Shown here: positions 31,381-42,482 of the stretch, piece after piece
Layout: each line of letters opens with the position of its first letter
Numbering within the stretch: the first letter of the stretch is position 1
Assembly: GCF_043290135.1 (NCBI RefSeq)
Contig: NC_134707.1
Location: forward strand, 77,270,987-77,334,986
Length of the DNA stretch: 64,000 bases
Direction: 5' to 3'
From: Rhipicephalus microplus
Lineage: Eukaryota; Arthropoda; Arachnida; Ixodida; Ixodidae
Notes under the pieces: model-generated
Seen by the model: only the letters and a program-made list of their open reading frames with translations
Told to the model about the DNA's origin: nothing
Databases searched by the model: none
Made by a program: the position numbers and the translations under genes

Positions 31381-31978
31381 CAGAATGTTTACCATAATCA
31401 AACGTTACTTGTCAGATCGGACACTCCGTGTCCGGGTGGGCAGTGTTCTCTCCCAAGCATTTGTCCAAGAAACAAGAGTGCCGCAAGGTGGTGCGCTTAG
31501 CTTCACACATTTTATTTTCAAAGTCATTTCTTCGCACTTGTCCATCCTTCAAAATACGCTTTACTGCACATATTTCGATGACGTGCAGCTTGATTTTTAG
31601 TCTTGGAATCTGGTCATGTGTGAGCGGCAGGTTCAGATTGTTTTGAACAAAGTCTTCAATTAGGCGGAAGAAAATGGGTTCCGACTGAGTGCACAGAAAA
31701 GCAACTGTGTTTTGATCTCCAGGAAGAGAGACATCCATTTCAACCCCGATATTCAACTACATGGGCGACGTCTTTGCGTTAATTCCGAACATAAATTCTT
31801 AGGCCGAATTTCGGACACCAAGCTAACCTTCATACCACCTCTCAAGTATCTAAAAAAGAAGTGCATAAAAGCCATGAATGTTCTAAAAGTGTTCTCACGC
31901 ACTACGTGGGGAAGTGACAAGAACTGCCTGATCAATTTGTAAAAAAGCCTCATACGTGCTCGCCTAGGTTATGGGGCA

Positions 31979-32214
31979 GCCCCGCCGTGGTGGTCTAGTG
32001 GCTAAGGTACTCGGCTGCTGACCCGCAGGTCGGGGGCTCAAATCCCGGCTGCGGCGGCTGCATTTCCGATGGAGGCGGAAATGTTGTAGGCCCGTGTACT
32101 CAGATTTGGGTGCACGTTAAAGAACCCCAGGTGGTCTAAATTTCCGGAGCCCTCCACTACGGCGTCTCTCATAATCATATGGTGGTTTTGGGACGTTAAA
32201 CCCCACATATCTAT
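31979..32214 (+). mobile_element. Tick SINE (Ruka-like), full length, with perfect target duplication
   Basis: Complete from GCCCCGCCGTGGTGGTCTAG (A-box side) through the B box (GGGGGCTCAAATCCC) and body to CACATATCTAT. It is flanked by the 15-bp duplication CTAGGTTATGGGGCA at 31964-31978 and 32215-32229. It inserted into ORF2 of LINE copy A after that copy was in place. Confidence 0.95.
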
Positions 32215-34249
32215 CTAGGTTATGGGGCAATAGCATATCAGTCTGCGACACCTATGCCCTTAAAATGCTTGACCTTGTTCATCATCTAGGTATCCGCCTC
32301 TCCACGAGTGCTTTTCACACTAGCCCCGTGGAAAGCCTGTACGTGGAATAGAACAAATGGTCGCTCCACCTATAGAAATGTTGCATGTCTTTTAAATATT
32401 ATCTTAAAGTGAACGCAGAAAAAGGAAATTCTTCACATTCTACTATTAATGACATGTCAAGCTTTGCTGTGTGTGAGAAACGACCATCTATGAGACAGCC
32501 CTACTCACTCCGTGTGAGGGGCCTAGCGAAGGAAACTGGTGTGCCACTTGAACAACGTTTGATAGCTCCCGCAGTATGCCTGCCACCGTGGCAGGTGATA
32601 AATTGCGTCTTATCTTTTTTGGAGGTTACGAGGCATGCACCGATTGCACGTATTCAGACATACCTAGAACTACAACAGAAATTCACTTGTCCTGAGTTTT
32701 TTTACGGATGCCTCAAAGATCAACACTTCTGTCTCGTACCGAGCCGTTGGCCCATCTTTTTCGGAAGCCGGCGTTCTGCACCCTGACACAAGCATTTTCA
32801 CAGGTGAAGCTTATGTGATACTTGCGGCTTTTAAACACATTATACGAAAGAACTGCAGAAGGCAATAATATAGTACACAGATTCTTTAAGCGTGGTAAAA
32901 GCTCTGAACTCTTAAAAAGCACAAAAACCCTGTCCTTCTCTCGCTTTATTCGCTCTTATGCAAAGTCTACTCATCCAAGCAGCATGTTGTAGTGTGTTGG
33001 GTGCCAGGACACCACGAAGTACAAGGCAACGTTCTGGTGGACCACCCAATGGATCCGCACACAAAGCCACTACCAATACAATGATACCAATTCCTGCACT
33101 CGACTTAGAATCTTTTCTAAACCGAAAGTTCATAAGTGATTGCCAGAGCACATGGGACATACACGCAGGTGATAAATTGCATGTCATCAAGGCGCAGCTA
33201 GGTCACTGGCCACCAGTACAAAAATCATTCCACACAGAAATAATACTTACGAGGTTAGGAACAGGACATACATACACTACACATTCATTTCTTTTGTCTG
33301 GTGGTGATCCACCTATGTTCGATAGATGTGGACAAGTGCTCACCGTACTTCACATTCTCATTAAGTGTAAAGAATTAAACGTGCTGAGAAAACAACACTT
33401 TCCGTTACCCTACCAAGAACAGATACCACTTCATCCTGCAATTTTCGTCGGTAGGAAACCGCTTTTCACGCATAAATCAATCTTAGCTTTTTTGAGAGAA
33501 GTTCGTACATTTCATATCCTATACCCAGGCATTCTGTAGCACTACCTCTCCAGAGAGGTCTCCGCGGTGGTGGCTACACTCAACAAAGCACTTGCCTTAC
33601 GGCCCTGAGACACGAGGGTGTGAACTATCGAGGCACTTGTGCTAACCATACATGTCTACCGTGGCTTATATTATCACAAATTTTCATCATACACTAATAC
33701 TACACACTTTTCACGGCATCCCCGCAGGGGCGTCTGCGTAAGTAGGCGTTTGGTGTGTAGCGACACCACGGACTCGAGTTAACGGGAGAGTTCTGACTCC
33801 CTCCCACGCCTAGCCGTGCGTGGCTCCACCGTGTCCGGGGAAAAGAGGATTCTGGGGGGTTGAGCCAACGCCGGATGATTGGACCTTTAAGGCCCCCCAG
33901 CAGAGGCAACACACCCCTTTGGCCCCGGCTTCACGTAGACGGCACCCCTGGGCTGACCCACCCAGGGGAAATCACCAGTCGCCTTTTCCTATCTCTCTCT
34001 GCCTACATCTTCGTCTTTATCTCTCACTTTTCATCTATCCTGTCTTATACTCTCTTCTGTTTACTTGTGAACTTCCTGGTGGCTAGGGTTGACCCTGTGC
34101 AAATAGCCTACCTTGGTCCAGGCGCATTGGGTTATAGCTGCATTATACGGCTGGCGTCTGCAGGTTTTAGCATCCGCAAACTTGTAGCGTCCCCTCGTTG
34201 GGCTCCGTAGTGGGTGTCCGCCAGCGCTTCTGAAGAAAATGGAACACTC

Positions 34250-35430
34250 ATGCATAGAGCTTTTTCTCTGTTAAATGACCGTAGCGCCTTAAAGTGGGTA
34301 CGCGCCGAAGACTTGGGATTTTTCAACCGTACAAATAAAAACTTCCCCAATTTTCGTGTTATACGCAGTGAGATAAGTGGCAAGCAAGCCAGAACTGTAT
34401 ACCCCTTTGTAGTAGCCTGGTGTCTCACAGAAACTCTTGGGGCCGGGTAAAAAGTTACTAAAATGGCCAGCGGAGACCTCTTCCTCGAATTTTGAGAAAA
34501 AGAACAGTTTGAAATCCTACAGAATCTTCAACTTTTGGCGACGCTCCGATCACTGTAACACCACACAGATGTATAAACACAACCCGTGGAGTGGTATCTG
34601 ATGCTGATTTGCTCGGCTTGACCGAAGAGAAACTTCTGGAGTGGTGGAAGAGTCAGAATGTGACCAATGTACAAAGGATCATCATCAGAAGAGACAACAA
34701 GGTGACGCCAACAAAACACCTAATACTCACGTTCGCTTACAGTAGTCTGCCAGAAAGTATTCAAACAGGGTACACGAAGACGTCGATCATACCATACATA
34801 CTTAACCCACGTCGTTGTTTTAAATACCAGGGGTATGGCCACGGCTCACACAGCTGTCGTGGTCACCAAACTTGTGCACAATGTGGAGTGTCAGGCCACA
34901 ATTATGACAACTGCGAAGAACCATCACACTGTGTGAACTGTGACGGAAGTCATGCCGCATACTCACGATCTCATTCATTTTGGAAAAAATAAAATGAAAT
35001 CATCATGAAAATTAAAGAAAATATCACATTTAAAGAAGCAAGACGAAGAGTGTCGCAATTTTACGGCGCTACATATGCTGATGCGGCGCGTCAGAGGGCT
35101 ACGCCGCACCAGCCCTCGCCACTCCTTTGGCCAGCGCTGAGCGAGCCGTCAGCTGCGGCGCCTGCCCCCAAGGCGGCAGTAGTTCAGTCTACTCCGCCTC
35201 CTAGCGAATCGAGGCTGGAGACTCCAGGGTCCTCTGGTCTCAAGGCCTCATTTCACCAGGCGAGGCCTAAAATCCGAACTACCAGCTCGCATGTGCGGGC
35301 ATCCAGTGCCTCTGAGGAGGCAATGGATACAACGGTACCTTTGGTGCCGAAAGAGTGGCGCGGCTCCTTGGAGCGCGCCAAGAAAAATAAAAAAACGATA
35401 ACGGGGCCGGACGACCGTCCTGCCACCTGA
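34250..35430 (+). pseudogene. LINE B ORF1, broken
   Basis: Starts MHRAFSLLNDR, as in copy C, and is open to a stop near 34450. It resumes at 34591-34992 with three knuckles (CFKYQGYGHGSHSC, CAQCGVSGHNYDNC, CVNCDGSHAAYSRSH, the last having lost its final Cys). It continues at 35005-35430 with the proline/alanine-rich tail. At least three breaks. Confidence 0.82.
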
Positions 35431-35499
35431 ATTAACAAGTTCACTCCAACACAGGATACTCTCTGTACACACTGCAGCATCTTTTTTTATTATATAGAC

Positions 35500-36726
35500 A
35501 GAAATATCACAGTGGAACCGAACATCCAAGGCCTTCTTCGAAACCTCGATGACTTACAAGAACTCCTCCATGAACACAATCCTAGAGTGCTGTGTGTACA
35601 AGAGACACTTAAAACGAACAAACACAAACTTTTTACGTAACTACGTAATCTTCCGAAAGGATAGAGATTATGCCTTGCCACCATCCAGTGGTGCAGCGGT
35701 TATAGTTAGTCAAGGTATAGCATGCACACAATTACCCCTTCAAACTTCCCTCAAGGCGGTGGCTGTCCGAGAAGCTGTTCAAAACAAACTCGTCACCATC
35801 TGTTCTTTGTACATACCTCCGCACCACCGTCTTGAAAAACTTCAATTCCAGTCTTTAATAGATGAACTACCTGAACCTTATCTAGTCCTTGGCGACCTGA
35901 ACGCACATAACGGTCTGTGGGGTGACTCTCGCTGTGATGCACGAGGTCATCTCATTGAACACTTCCTCATTTCATCAGGTGCTTGTCTATTGAATTGGAA
36001 AGAGGCAACATATTATAACCTTGCCAACAAAACTTACTCTTTCATAGACCTCAGTATCGCATCTCCTTCACTTGTACCATTACTTCAGTGGAAAGTCATA
36101 AATAATCCATACGTAAGTGACCATTTTCCTTTAGATTTGAGTACACCAACATTATATGAATGTCCTCCACATGTTTCCCAATGGCTGGTAAACAAAGCTG
36201 ACTGGGAACAATTACAAAAGATTACTCACTTAAGTTGGACTGACATATGTGGATTAGGCAAAGATGAAGCTGTGCAGTACTTCATGGCTTTCTTACTGAC
36301 GCAGCAGCCAAGTGCATCCCACAAACATCTGGACTGCCCGGCAAGCGACGCGTCCCATGGTGGAACACTGAGTGTCGTAATGCGCGGAAGGAACAAAACA
36401 GGGCATGGAGGTTGCTGCGGAACTCGCCGACAGCAGAAAACCTTGAGAGCTTTAAGAAAATAAAGTCCCGAGGCAGGAGAACGCGTCGGCAGGCCAGAAA
36501 AGAAAGCTGGCACAAGTTTTTATCAGGGATAAATTCATATACACAAGCGGCTAAAGTCTGGAACATGGTTGGTAGGGTAGCAGGAAGACAAGTACACTCA
36601 CTCCAACTTGTAAGCACACAGATTGACAGCCAGGAAGATTAGGCGAACTTTCTTGGTGCATACTACCAGCAGGTGTCTAGCTCGTCACACTATATATATT
36701 GAAGCTTTCGAAAGATACAAAGTAAC
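35500..36726 (+). pseudogene. LINE B ORF2 endonuclease fragment
   Basis: The endonuclease is mostly continuous at 35549-36463: VLGDLNAHNGLWGDS and SDHFPLDLS give the GDxN and SDH motifs. The first segment, with CVQET, lies in a different frame. The fragment ends in the linker, before RT. Confidence 0.82.
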
Positions 36727-37255
36727 CTTGCAGGGGCGCCTGCGCAAGTAGGCGTTTAGTGTGTAGCAACACCACGGACCCGAGCTGACGGGGGAGTTTA
36801 TACTCCCTCCCACGCCTAGCCGTGCGTGGCTTTGCCGTGTCCGGGGAAAAGGGGATCCTGGGGGTTGAGCCGACGCTGGGTGATTGGACCGTTAAGGCCC
36901 CCCGGCAGAGGCAACACACCTCTTTGGCCCCGGCTTCCCGTAGACGGCACCCCTGGGCCTACCCACCCAGGGGAAATCGGAAGTCGCCTTTTCCTATCTC
37001 TCTCTCCCTACATCTTCGTCTTTATCTCTTACAATTTATCTGTCCTGTCTTCTACTTTCTTCCGTTTACTTCCAAACTTCCTGGCGGCTAGGGTTAACCC
37101 TGTGCAAATAGCCTACCTTGGTCCAGGCGCATTGGGTTATAGTGGCGTTGTACGACTGGCGTCTGCAGGTTTCAGCATCCGCAAACTTGTAGCGTCCCCT
37201 CGTTGGGCTCCGTGGTGGGTGGCCGCCAACGCTGCTGAACAAAAATACGACAGGC

Positions 37256-38434
37256 ATGCATAAAGCATTCCCCCTACTGTCTGATCGTACCGGCTTAAAG
37301 CGAGTACGCACCGATGATATAAGTTTTTTCAACCAGCCAGAAGAAACATATCCTCACTTTCATGTTATCCACTGTGAAAAAACTGAAAAGCAAGCCAGGA
37401 CCGTCTCTCCTTTCGTAGTTGCTAGATGTCTTACCGAAACTCTTGGCACAGGATACAAGGTAACCAAAATGGCTAGCGGAGACCTTCTCCTCGAAATCCG
37501 TGACAAAGAACAATTTGAAAAGCTAGACCGTCTTTCAGATTTCGGTGGCATACCAATAACCATAACACCACATAGATCAATGAACACAGCTCGCGGAGTG
37601 GTATCTGACATGGACTTACTTGACTTGACTGAGACTGAACTTTTGGAGGGTTGAAAGAGCCAAAATGTCACTAATGTACAGAGAATCATCATCTGAAGAG
37701 ATAATAAGGAAACACCGAAAAAAAACTTAATACTCACGTTTGCATCCAGTAAACTACCGGATCAAACAAGGTACACAAAGACATCTATCAGGCCGTACAT
37801 ACCAAACCCTCGTCGTTGCTTCCAATGCCAGAGGTATGGCCATGGCTCTAAAACCTGTCGTGGTCGCCAAACTTGTGCGCAATGTGGAGTCCTAGGCCAC
37901 GTGTCTGAGAACTGCAAACAACCGCCACAGTGTGTAAACTGCGAAGGAAACCATGCCGCATATTCACGCTCCTGCACATATTGGAAAAAAGAAAAAGAAA
38001 TAATTACGTTGAACGTGAAGGAGAACATTTCATTTAAGGAAGCACGGCGAAGAGTAGCACCATTCTATGGACCTACATACGCTGATGCGGCGCGTCAGGG
38101 GGCACCGCCGCACCAGCCCTCACCACTCCTTCGGCCCGCGCATACCGAGCCGGTGGTTGTGGCACCTGCCCCCAAGGCGGCTGTAGGCCAGGCTACACCG
38201 CTTACATCCAAACAGAGACCGGAGACTCCAGAGTCCTCGGGTCTCAAGGCCTCACCTCACCAGGCGAGGCCCGAAATTCTAACTAACAGCCCACACGAGC
38301 GGGCATCCAGTGCCTCCGAGGAGGCAATGGATACGTCGGTACCTTTGGTGCCGAAAGAGCGGCGTGGCTCCTTGGAGCGCGCCAAGAAAACAAAAAAGCA
38401 GATAACAGGGCCTAGTGACGGCCCTGTTAAGTGA
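37256..38434 (+). pseudogene. LINE C ORF1 (three CCHC knuckles)
   Basis: Starts MHKAFPLLSDRTGLKRV. The N-terminal domain is open to a stop (GG*AAGAG context) near 37652. After a poorly framed stretch (37655-37800) it continues with CFQCQRYGHGSKTC, CAQCGVLGHVSENC and CVNCEGNHAAYSRSC, then a P/A-rich tail ending at 38434. Three knuckles in this order are typical of I-element ORF1. It would bind LINE RNA in the cytoplasm. Confidence 0.85.
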
Positions 38435-38498
38435 ACTCAAACTCCCTGTCTAAACAGCCACTCGCTTTTCGTACACACAGCAGTATTTTACATTCACC

Positions 38499-41400
38499 AT
38501 GAACACTCATATTATACAATGGAACGTCAGGGGCCTTCTCAGAAACCTTCACGACATGCAAGAACTCTTACACGAACACTCACCAAAAGTGCTGTGTGTA
38601 CAAGAAACACACCTTAATTCAAAACACACAAATTTTCTTCGTAAATATGTTATTTTCCGAAAGGACCGTGCTGATGCCATGACATCATCCGGAGGTGTTG
38701 CCATCATAGTGAATCAAGGAATTGCATGCACACACTTACAACTCCAAACATCCCTTGAGGCAGTGGCTGTTCGAGCGGTTCTTTTTGATAAACTGATCAC
38801 AATCTGCACTATCTACATTCCTCCTAGCTATCAGCTGCAAAAACGTGATTTACACTCTTTAATTGATGAACTTCCGGAACCTTATGTTCTCCTTGGAGAC
38901 TTTAATGCGCATAGCAGGCTATAGGGTGACTCTCGGTATGACGCGCAAGGTCGACTGATTGAACAGTTCCTTCTCTCGTCGAGCGCGTATCTCCTAAATC
39001 GAAAAGAACCAACCTATTATAATCTCGCCAATAACACCTACTCCTCCATAGACCTAAGCATAGTATCTCCATCTCTTGTGCCTCTACTCCAGTGGAAAGT
39101 CGTCAGTAATCTACGGAAGTGATCACTTCCCCGTAGTTTTGAGCACAACTACAGTAACTGAGTGTCCACCACGTGTTCCCAAGTGGCTCATAAACAGAGC
39201 CGACTGGGAACAGTTTTATACCATCGCTCGTCAAGGATCGAATGACACATGTACTTTGAACATTGATGTTGCTGTCAACTACTTCCCAGCGTTTTTGATT
39301 GATGCTGCAACAAAATGCATCCCACAAACAAATGGACACCCTGGAAAACGGCGTGTGCCATGGTGGAACTCTGAATGCCGAAACGCGCGCAAACAGCAAA
39401 ACAGAGCTTGGAGGCTGCTTCGGAACTCACCGACAGCCGAAAATCTTGACACCTTCAAGAAAATAAAGTCTAAAGGCAGGAGAACGCGTCGGCAGATCAG
39501 AAGAGAAAGCTGGCAGAAGTTTTTGTCAGGGATCAATTCATACACACAGAAGGCTAAAGTCTGGAACATGGTCGGTAGGATAGCAGGAAAACAAGTACAC
39601 ACACTTCCACTCGTAAACACTCAGGGTGACACCTTGGAAGATCAGGCAAACTTCCTCGGTGCACACTTTGAACGGGTATCCAGCACGTCCCACTATACTG
39701 ACACTTTCCAAAAATACAGAACAAGAATAGAAAAGCAGAAACTCGAACACAAATCCACTAGATACGAGGCATATAACCAAGCTTTCAGTCTAGCTGAGCT
39801 CCGAACATCTTTAAACACCTGCAGTACTTCTGCCCCAGGTTCTGACAGTGTGGTGTATGAAATGTTAAAAAACCTACCAGCCGAAACACGAAAAACCTTA
39901 CTTTGTTTGTACAATAATATCTGGTTTTCACGCACTATCCCTACCTCCTGGAAAGAGGCTATTATTATTCCCATTTCGAAAGAGGGCAAGGACCCTTCTT
40001 TAGCTTCAAGTTATAGGCCTATTGCACTTACAAACTGCTTGTGCAAAGTAATCGAAAAAATGATAAACTGCCGACTCGTACATATCCTTGAAAAAAACAA
40101 TTTGCTTGACCCATTTCAGTGCGGGTTTCGAGAAAGTAGATCCACCACAGACCACCTCGTTCGTATCGAGGCACAGATCAGAGACGCCTTCGTCCATAAA
40201 CAACATTTTCTCTCTGTGTTCCTCGACATCGAAAAGGCTTATGATACAACATGGCGTTTTGGAATTCTAAAAGACCTGTCCCAGCTTGGTGTGCGCGGAA
40301 GAATATTTCACATAATCGAAAGTTACCTGTCAAACCGGACATTCCGTGTCCGTGTGGGCAGTGTTCTCTCCAAAACGTTTGTCCAGGAAACAGGCGTGCC
40401 ACAAGGTGGTGTACTTAGTTGCACACTTTTTATTATCAAAATAAATTCCTTGCACTTGTCCATCCCCCGCAATATGTTCTATTGTACATATGTCGACGAC
40501 GTTCAGCTTGGCTTCAAGTCATGCAACTTGGCAATGTGTGAGCGGCAGGTTCAGCTGGGTTTAAACAAGGTCTCCAAACGGGCAGATGAAAACAAATTTC
40601 GACTTAACCCACAAAAGAGCACCTGTGTCTTGTTCTCTCGAAAGAGAGGCATGCACTCAGAACCCGACATTGAACTGAACGGTCAACGTCTGTCTGTAAA
40701 TGTGGAGCATAAATTCTTAGGCCTAATCTTGGACAACAAGTTGACCTTCGTACCGCACATCAAGTATTTAAAAACAAAATGTTTAAAAGCCATGAATGTT
40801 ATAGAAGTGTTGTCACGTACTACTTGGGGTAGTGATAGGCAATGCCTCATAAATCTGTATCGAAGCCTCATTCGCACCCGCTTAGATTATGGGGCCGTTG
40901 TTTATCAGTCTGCAACTCGAAGTGCTTTGAAGATGTTGGACCCCGTGCACCATTTGGGCATCCGCCTTTCTACGGGTGCTTTTCGCACCAGCCCTGTAGA
41001 AAGCCTTTACGTTTAGTCAAATGAGTGCTCGCTTCATCTACAGAGAACTTATATGTCCTTTGTATATTTTCTTAAGATGAAAGCAGACAAGAAGCACCCC
41101 TCATACTCTACTATTATAGATCTGTCGAACTCCATTCTGTTTCAAAACAGGCCTTCGATGAGGCAGCCCTTCTCAGTTCGCCTGAAGGGTCTAGCTGAAG
41201 AAACTGGAGTGTCACTTGAACACAGTTTAATGGCTCCTGTAGCATACCCGCCACCGTGGCAGCGGCAGACTATGGACTGCGATGTGTCTTTCCGATAAGT
41301 TACAAAACATGCACGTATTGCCCATATCCGAACATACTTTCTGGAACTTCAACACAAATACACACGTCCTGAGTTATTTACAGATGCCTCCAAGTCTAAC

Positions 41401-42039
41401 TCCTCTGTGTCCTACGCTGCTGTCGGCCCATCCTTTTCGGATGCTGGCCCTCTACATCCAGAGACAAGTATCTTCACAGCGGAAGCTTATGCGATACTTG
41501 TGGCCGCTAAACACATCAAACAACTACAACTACAGAAAGGAGTAATTTATACGGACTCTCTCTGTGTGGTAATGGCTCTGCATACTCTTAAAAAACAAAA
41601 AACCCTGTCCTCGTCTCACTTTACTCCATTTTATGCACACTCTACACACTCAAAACACGTTGTAGTGTGCTGGGTGCCAGGGCACCGTGAGATCCAAGGC
41701 AACGTGAGGGCAGATCAGCTTGCTGCATCCGTCCACAAAAGCACTGCCCCTTCTCCCATATTAATCCCGGCCCTTGATCTTAAGCCGTCTCTCAAACAAA
41801 AGCTCAGGGACTACTGGCAGAGCAAGTGGGATAGGCACATACAAAACAAACTACACATTATTAAGCCACACTTTGGCCATTGGCCGCCAGTATCGAAATC
41901 ACGCCACACAGAGGTAACACTAACGAGGCTCAGGATAGGACACGCTTACACGACACACTCATATGTTTTGTCCGGTAGCGATCCACCATTGTGTGACAAA
42001 TGTGGTGAAGCAATAATAGTCCTTCACATGTTAGTTTAG
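38499..42039 (+). pseudogene. LINE C ORF2 (endonuclease, RT, RNase H)
   Basis: The endonuclease has IIQWNVRGLL, CVQETHLNS, LLGDFNAHSRL and SDHFPVVLS; it is interrupted by a TAG just after GDFNAHSRL (38922-38924) and by a shift near 39110. A 646-codon frame, 39076-41016, carries RT: SYRPIALTNCLCKVIEKMIN, VFLDIEKAYDTTWRF, GVPQGGVLSC, the catalytic YVDDVQLGF, FLGLILDNKLTF. A stop at 41014 separates RNase H: ELFTDASKSNSS, SIFTAEAYAILVAAK, IYTDSLCVVMAL, VVCWVPGHREIQGNVRADQL, giving the D-E-D-D set. It ends with a CDKC...H cysteine cluster. Confidence 0.9.
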
Positions 42040-42196
42040 TGCAAACACTTAGAAACTATAAGAAAACAGCATTTTCCATTACCCTACCGACAACATATAC
42101 CTTTACACCCTGCAATGTTCGTTGGTAGGAAACCGCTTTTTAGTCATAAATCATTGTTAGCGTTTTTAAAAGAAATTCATAATTTTCATATCATAT

Positions 42197-42332
42197 TGTC
42201 ACAGGTAATGGGTATGAGCCATCAACTGTAGGTGGAATCCTTTGGAAGTGAAGAAAGAAGAGGGCTTTTGCGTCCTGGTCTGAGGGCAAGCAAGACGTCG
42301 TTTCGTCGCTGTCTGTAATTACGTTCGTGGCA
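42197..42332 (+). repeat. 5' LTR of the truncated Gypsy element (136 bp)
   Basis: Runs from TGTCACAGGTAATGGG to TTCGTGGCA. It is followed by CTGGTGGAGGTGCTAGGTAA, which aligns with the primer-binding region of the other Gypsy element (TTTGGCGGAGGTACTGGGTAA). No second copy is present, so the boundaries rest on the TG/CA ends and that alignment. Confidence 0.7.
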
Positions 42333-42482
42333 CTGGTGGAGGTGCTAGGTAAATGCGCCTTGGCTGCAGATTTTCAGCCGACACACCGAGCTACTTGGAG
42401 ACAGCTACAGCTCCCACGGCAAGAAGCAGTCGCCCGCCTGCGAGGACTATCTCCAGAGTACAGTCCCCTCTCTCAAGACGAG

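Larger units (their letters stand above)
29518..33539 (+). pseudogene. LINE A ORF2 (endonuclease, RT, RNase H), broken
   Basis: The endonuclease begins at 29518 (TEILQWNARELL, CVQETHLNS, then GDLNAPNYPWGDS in a second frame from 29880 and SDHFPIILS). RT pieces lie at 30422-31081 (SAPGSDRVVYEMLKNL) and 31385-31942 (FDDVQLDF, a damaged catalytic box, then FLGRISDTKL). The end of RNase H and the terminal cysteine segment lie at 32958-33539 (CWVPG-type region and CGQVLTVLHILIKC). There are many frame breaks. Confidence 0.85.
27769..33710 (+). mobile_element. I-clade LINE copy A, near full length, decayed
   Basis: First of three head-to-tail copies. It has a GC-rich 5' UTR (27769-28200), ORF1 (about 28390-29360), ORF2 (29518-33539) and part of the 3' UTR, ending at TTTTCACGGCAT where copy B begins. 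It carries many frameshifts and stops, a tRNA-like fragment insertion (31333-31380) and a SINE insertion (31979-32214). It is the most decayed of the three. Confidence 0.9.
33711..36726 (+). mobile_element. I-clade LINE copy B, 3' part missing
   Basis: Starts with the family 5' end directly after the 3' UTR of copy A. It carries the 5' UTR, ORF1 (34250-35430, broken) and the start of ORF2. It stops inside the ORF2 linker at AAAGATACAAAGTAAC, where copy C begins, so it lacks RT and RNase H. Confidence 0.9.
36727..42196 (+). mobile_element. I-clade LINE copy C, best preserved
   Basis: Complete from the 5' end (CAGGGGCGCCTGCGCAAGTA) through ORF1 and ORF2 to near the end of ORF2, where the Gypsy LTR begins at 42197. 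It has relatively few defects: stops in ORF1 and ORF2 and one shift between endonuclease and RT. It can serve as the in-window reference for copies A, B and D. Confidence 0.92.

Noticed and set aside
31979..32060. Functional tRNA gene at the SINE heads
   Set aside because: A and B boxes are present but no cloverleaf continues, and the heads join the SINE body.
33820..37263. Proline/arginine-rich ORFs starting MAPPCPGKRG or MALPCPGKRG
   Set aside because: They lie in the conserved 5' UTR of the LINE copies B and C, upstream of ORF1; overlapping frames are equally open.
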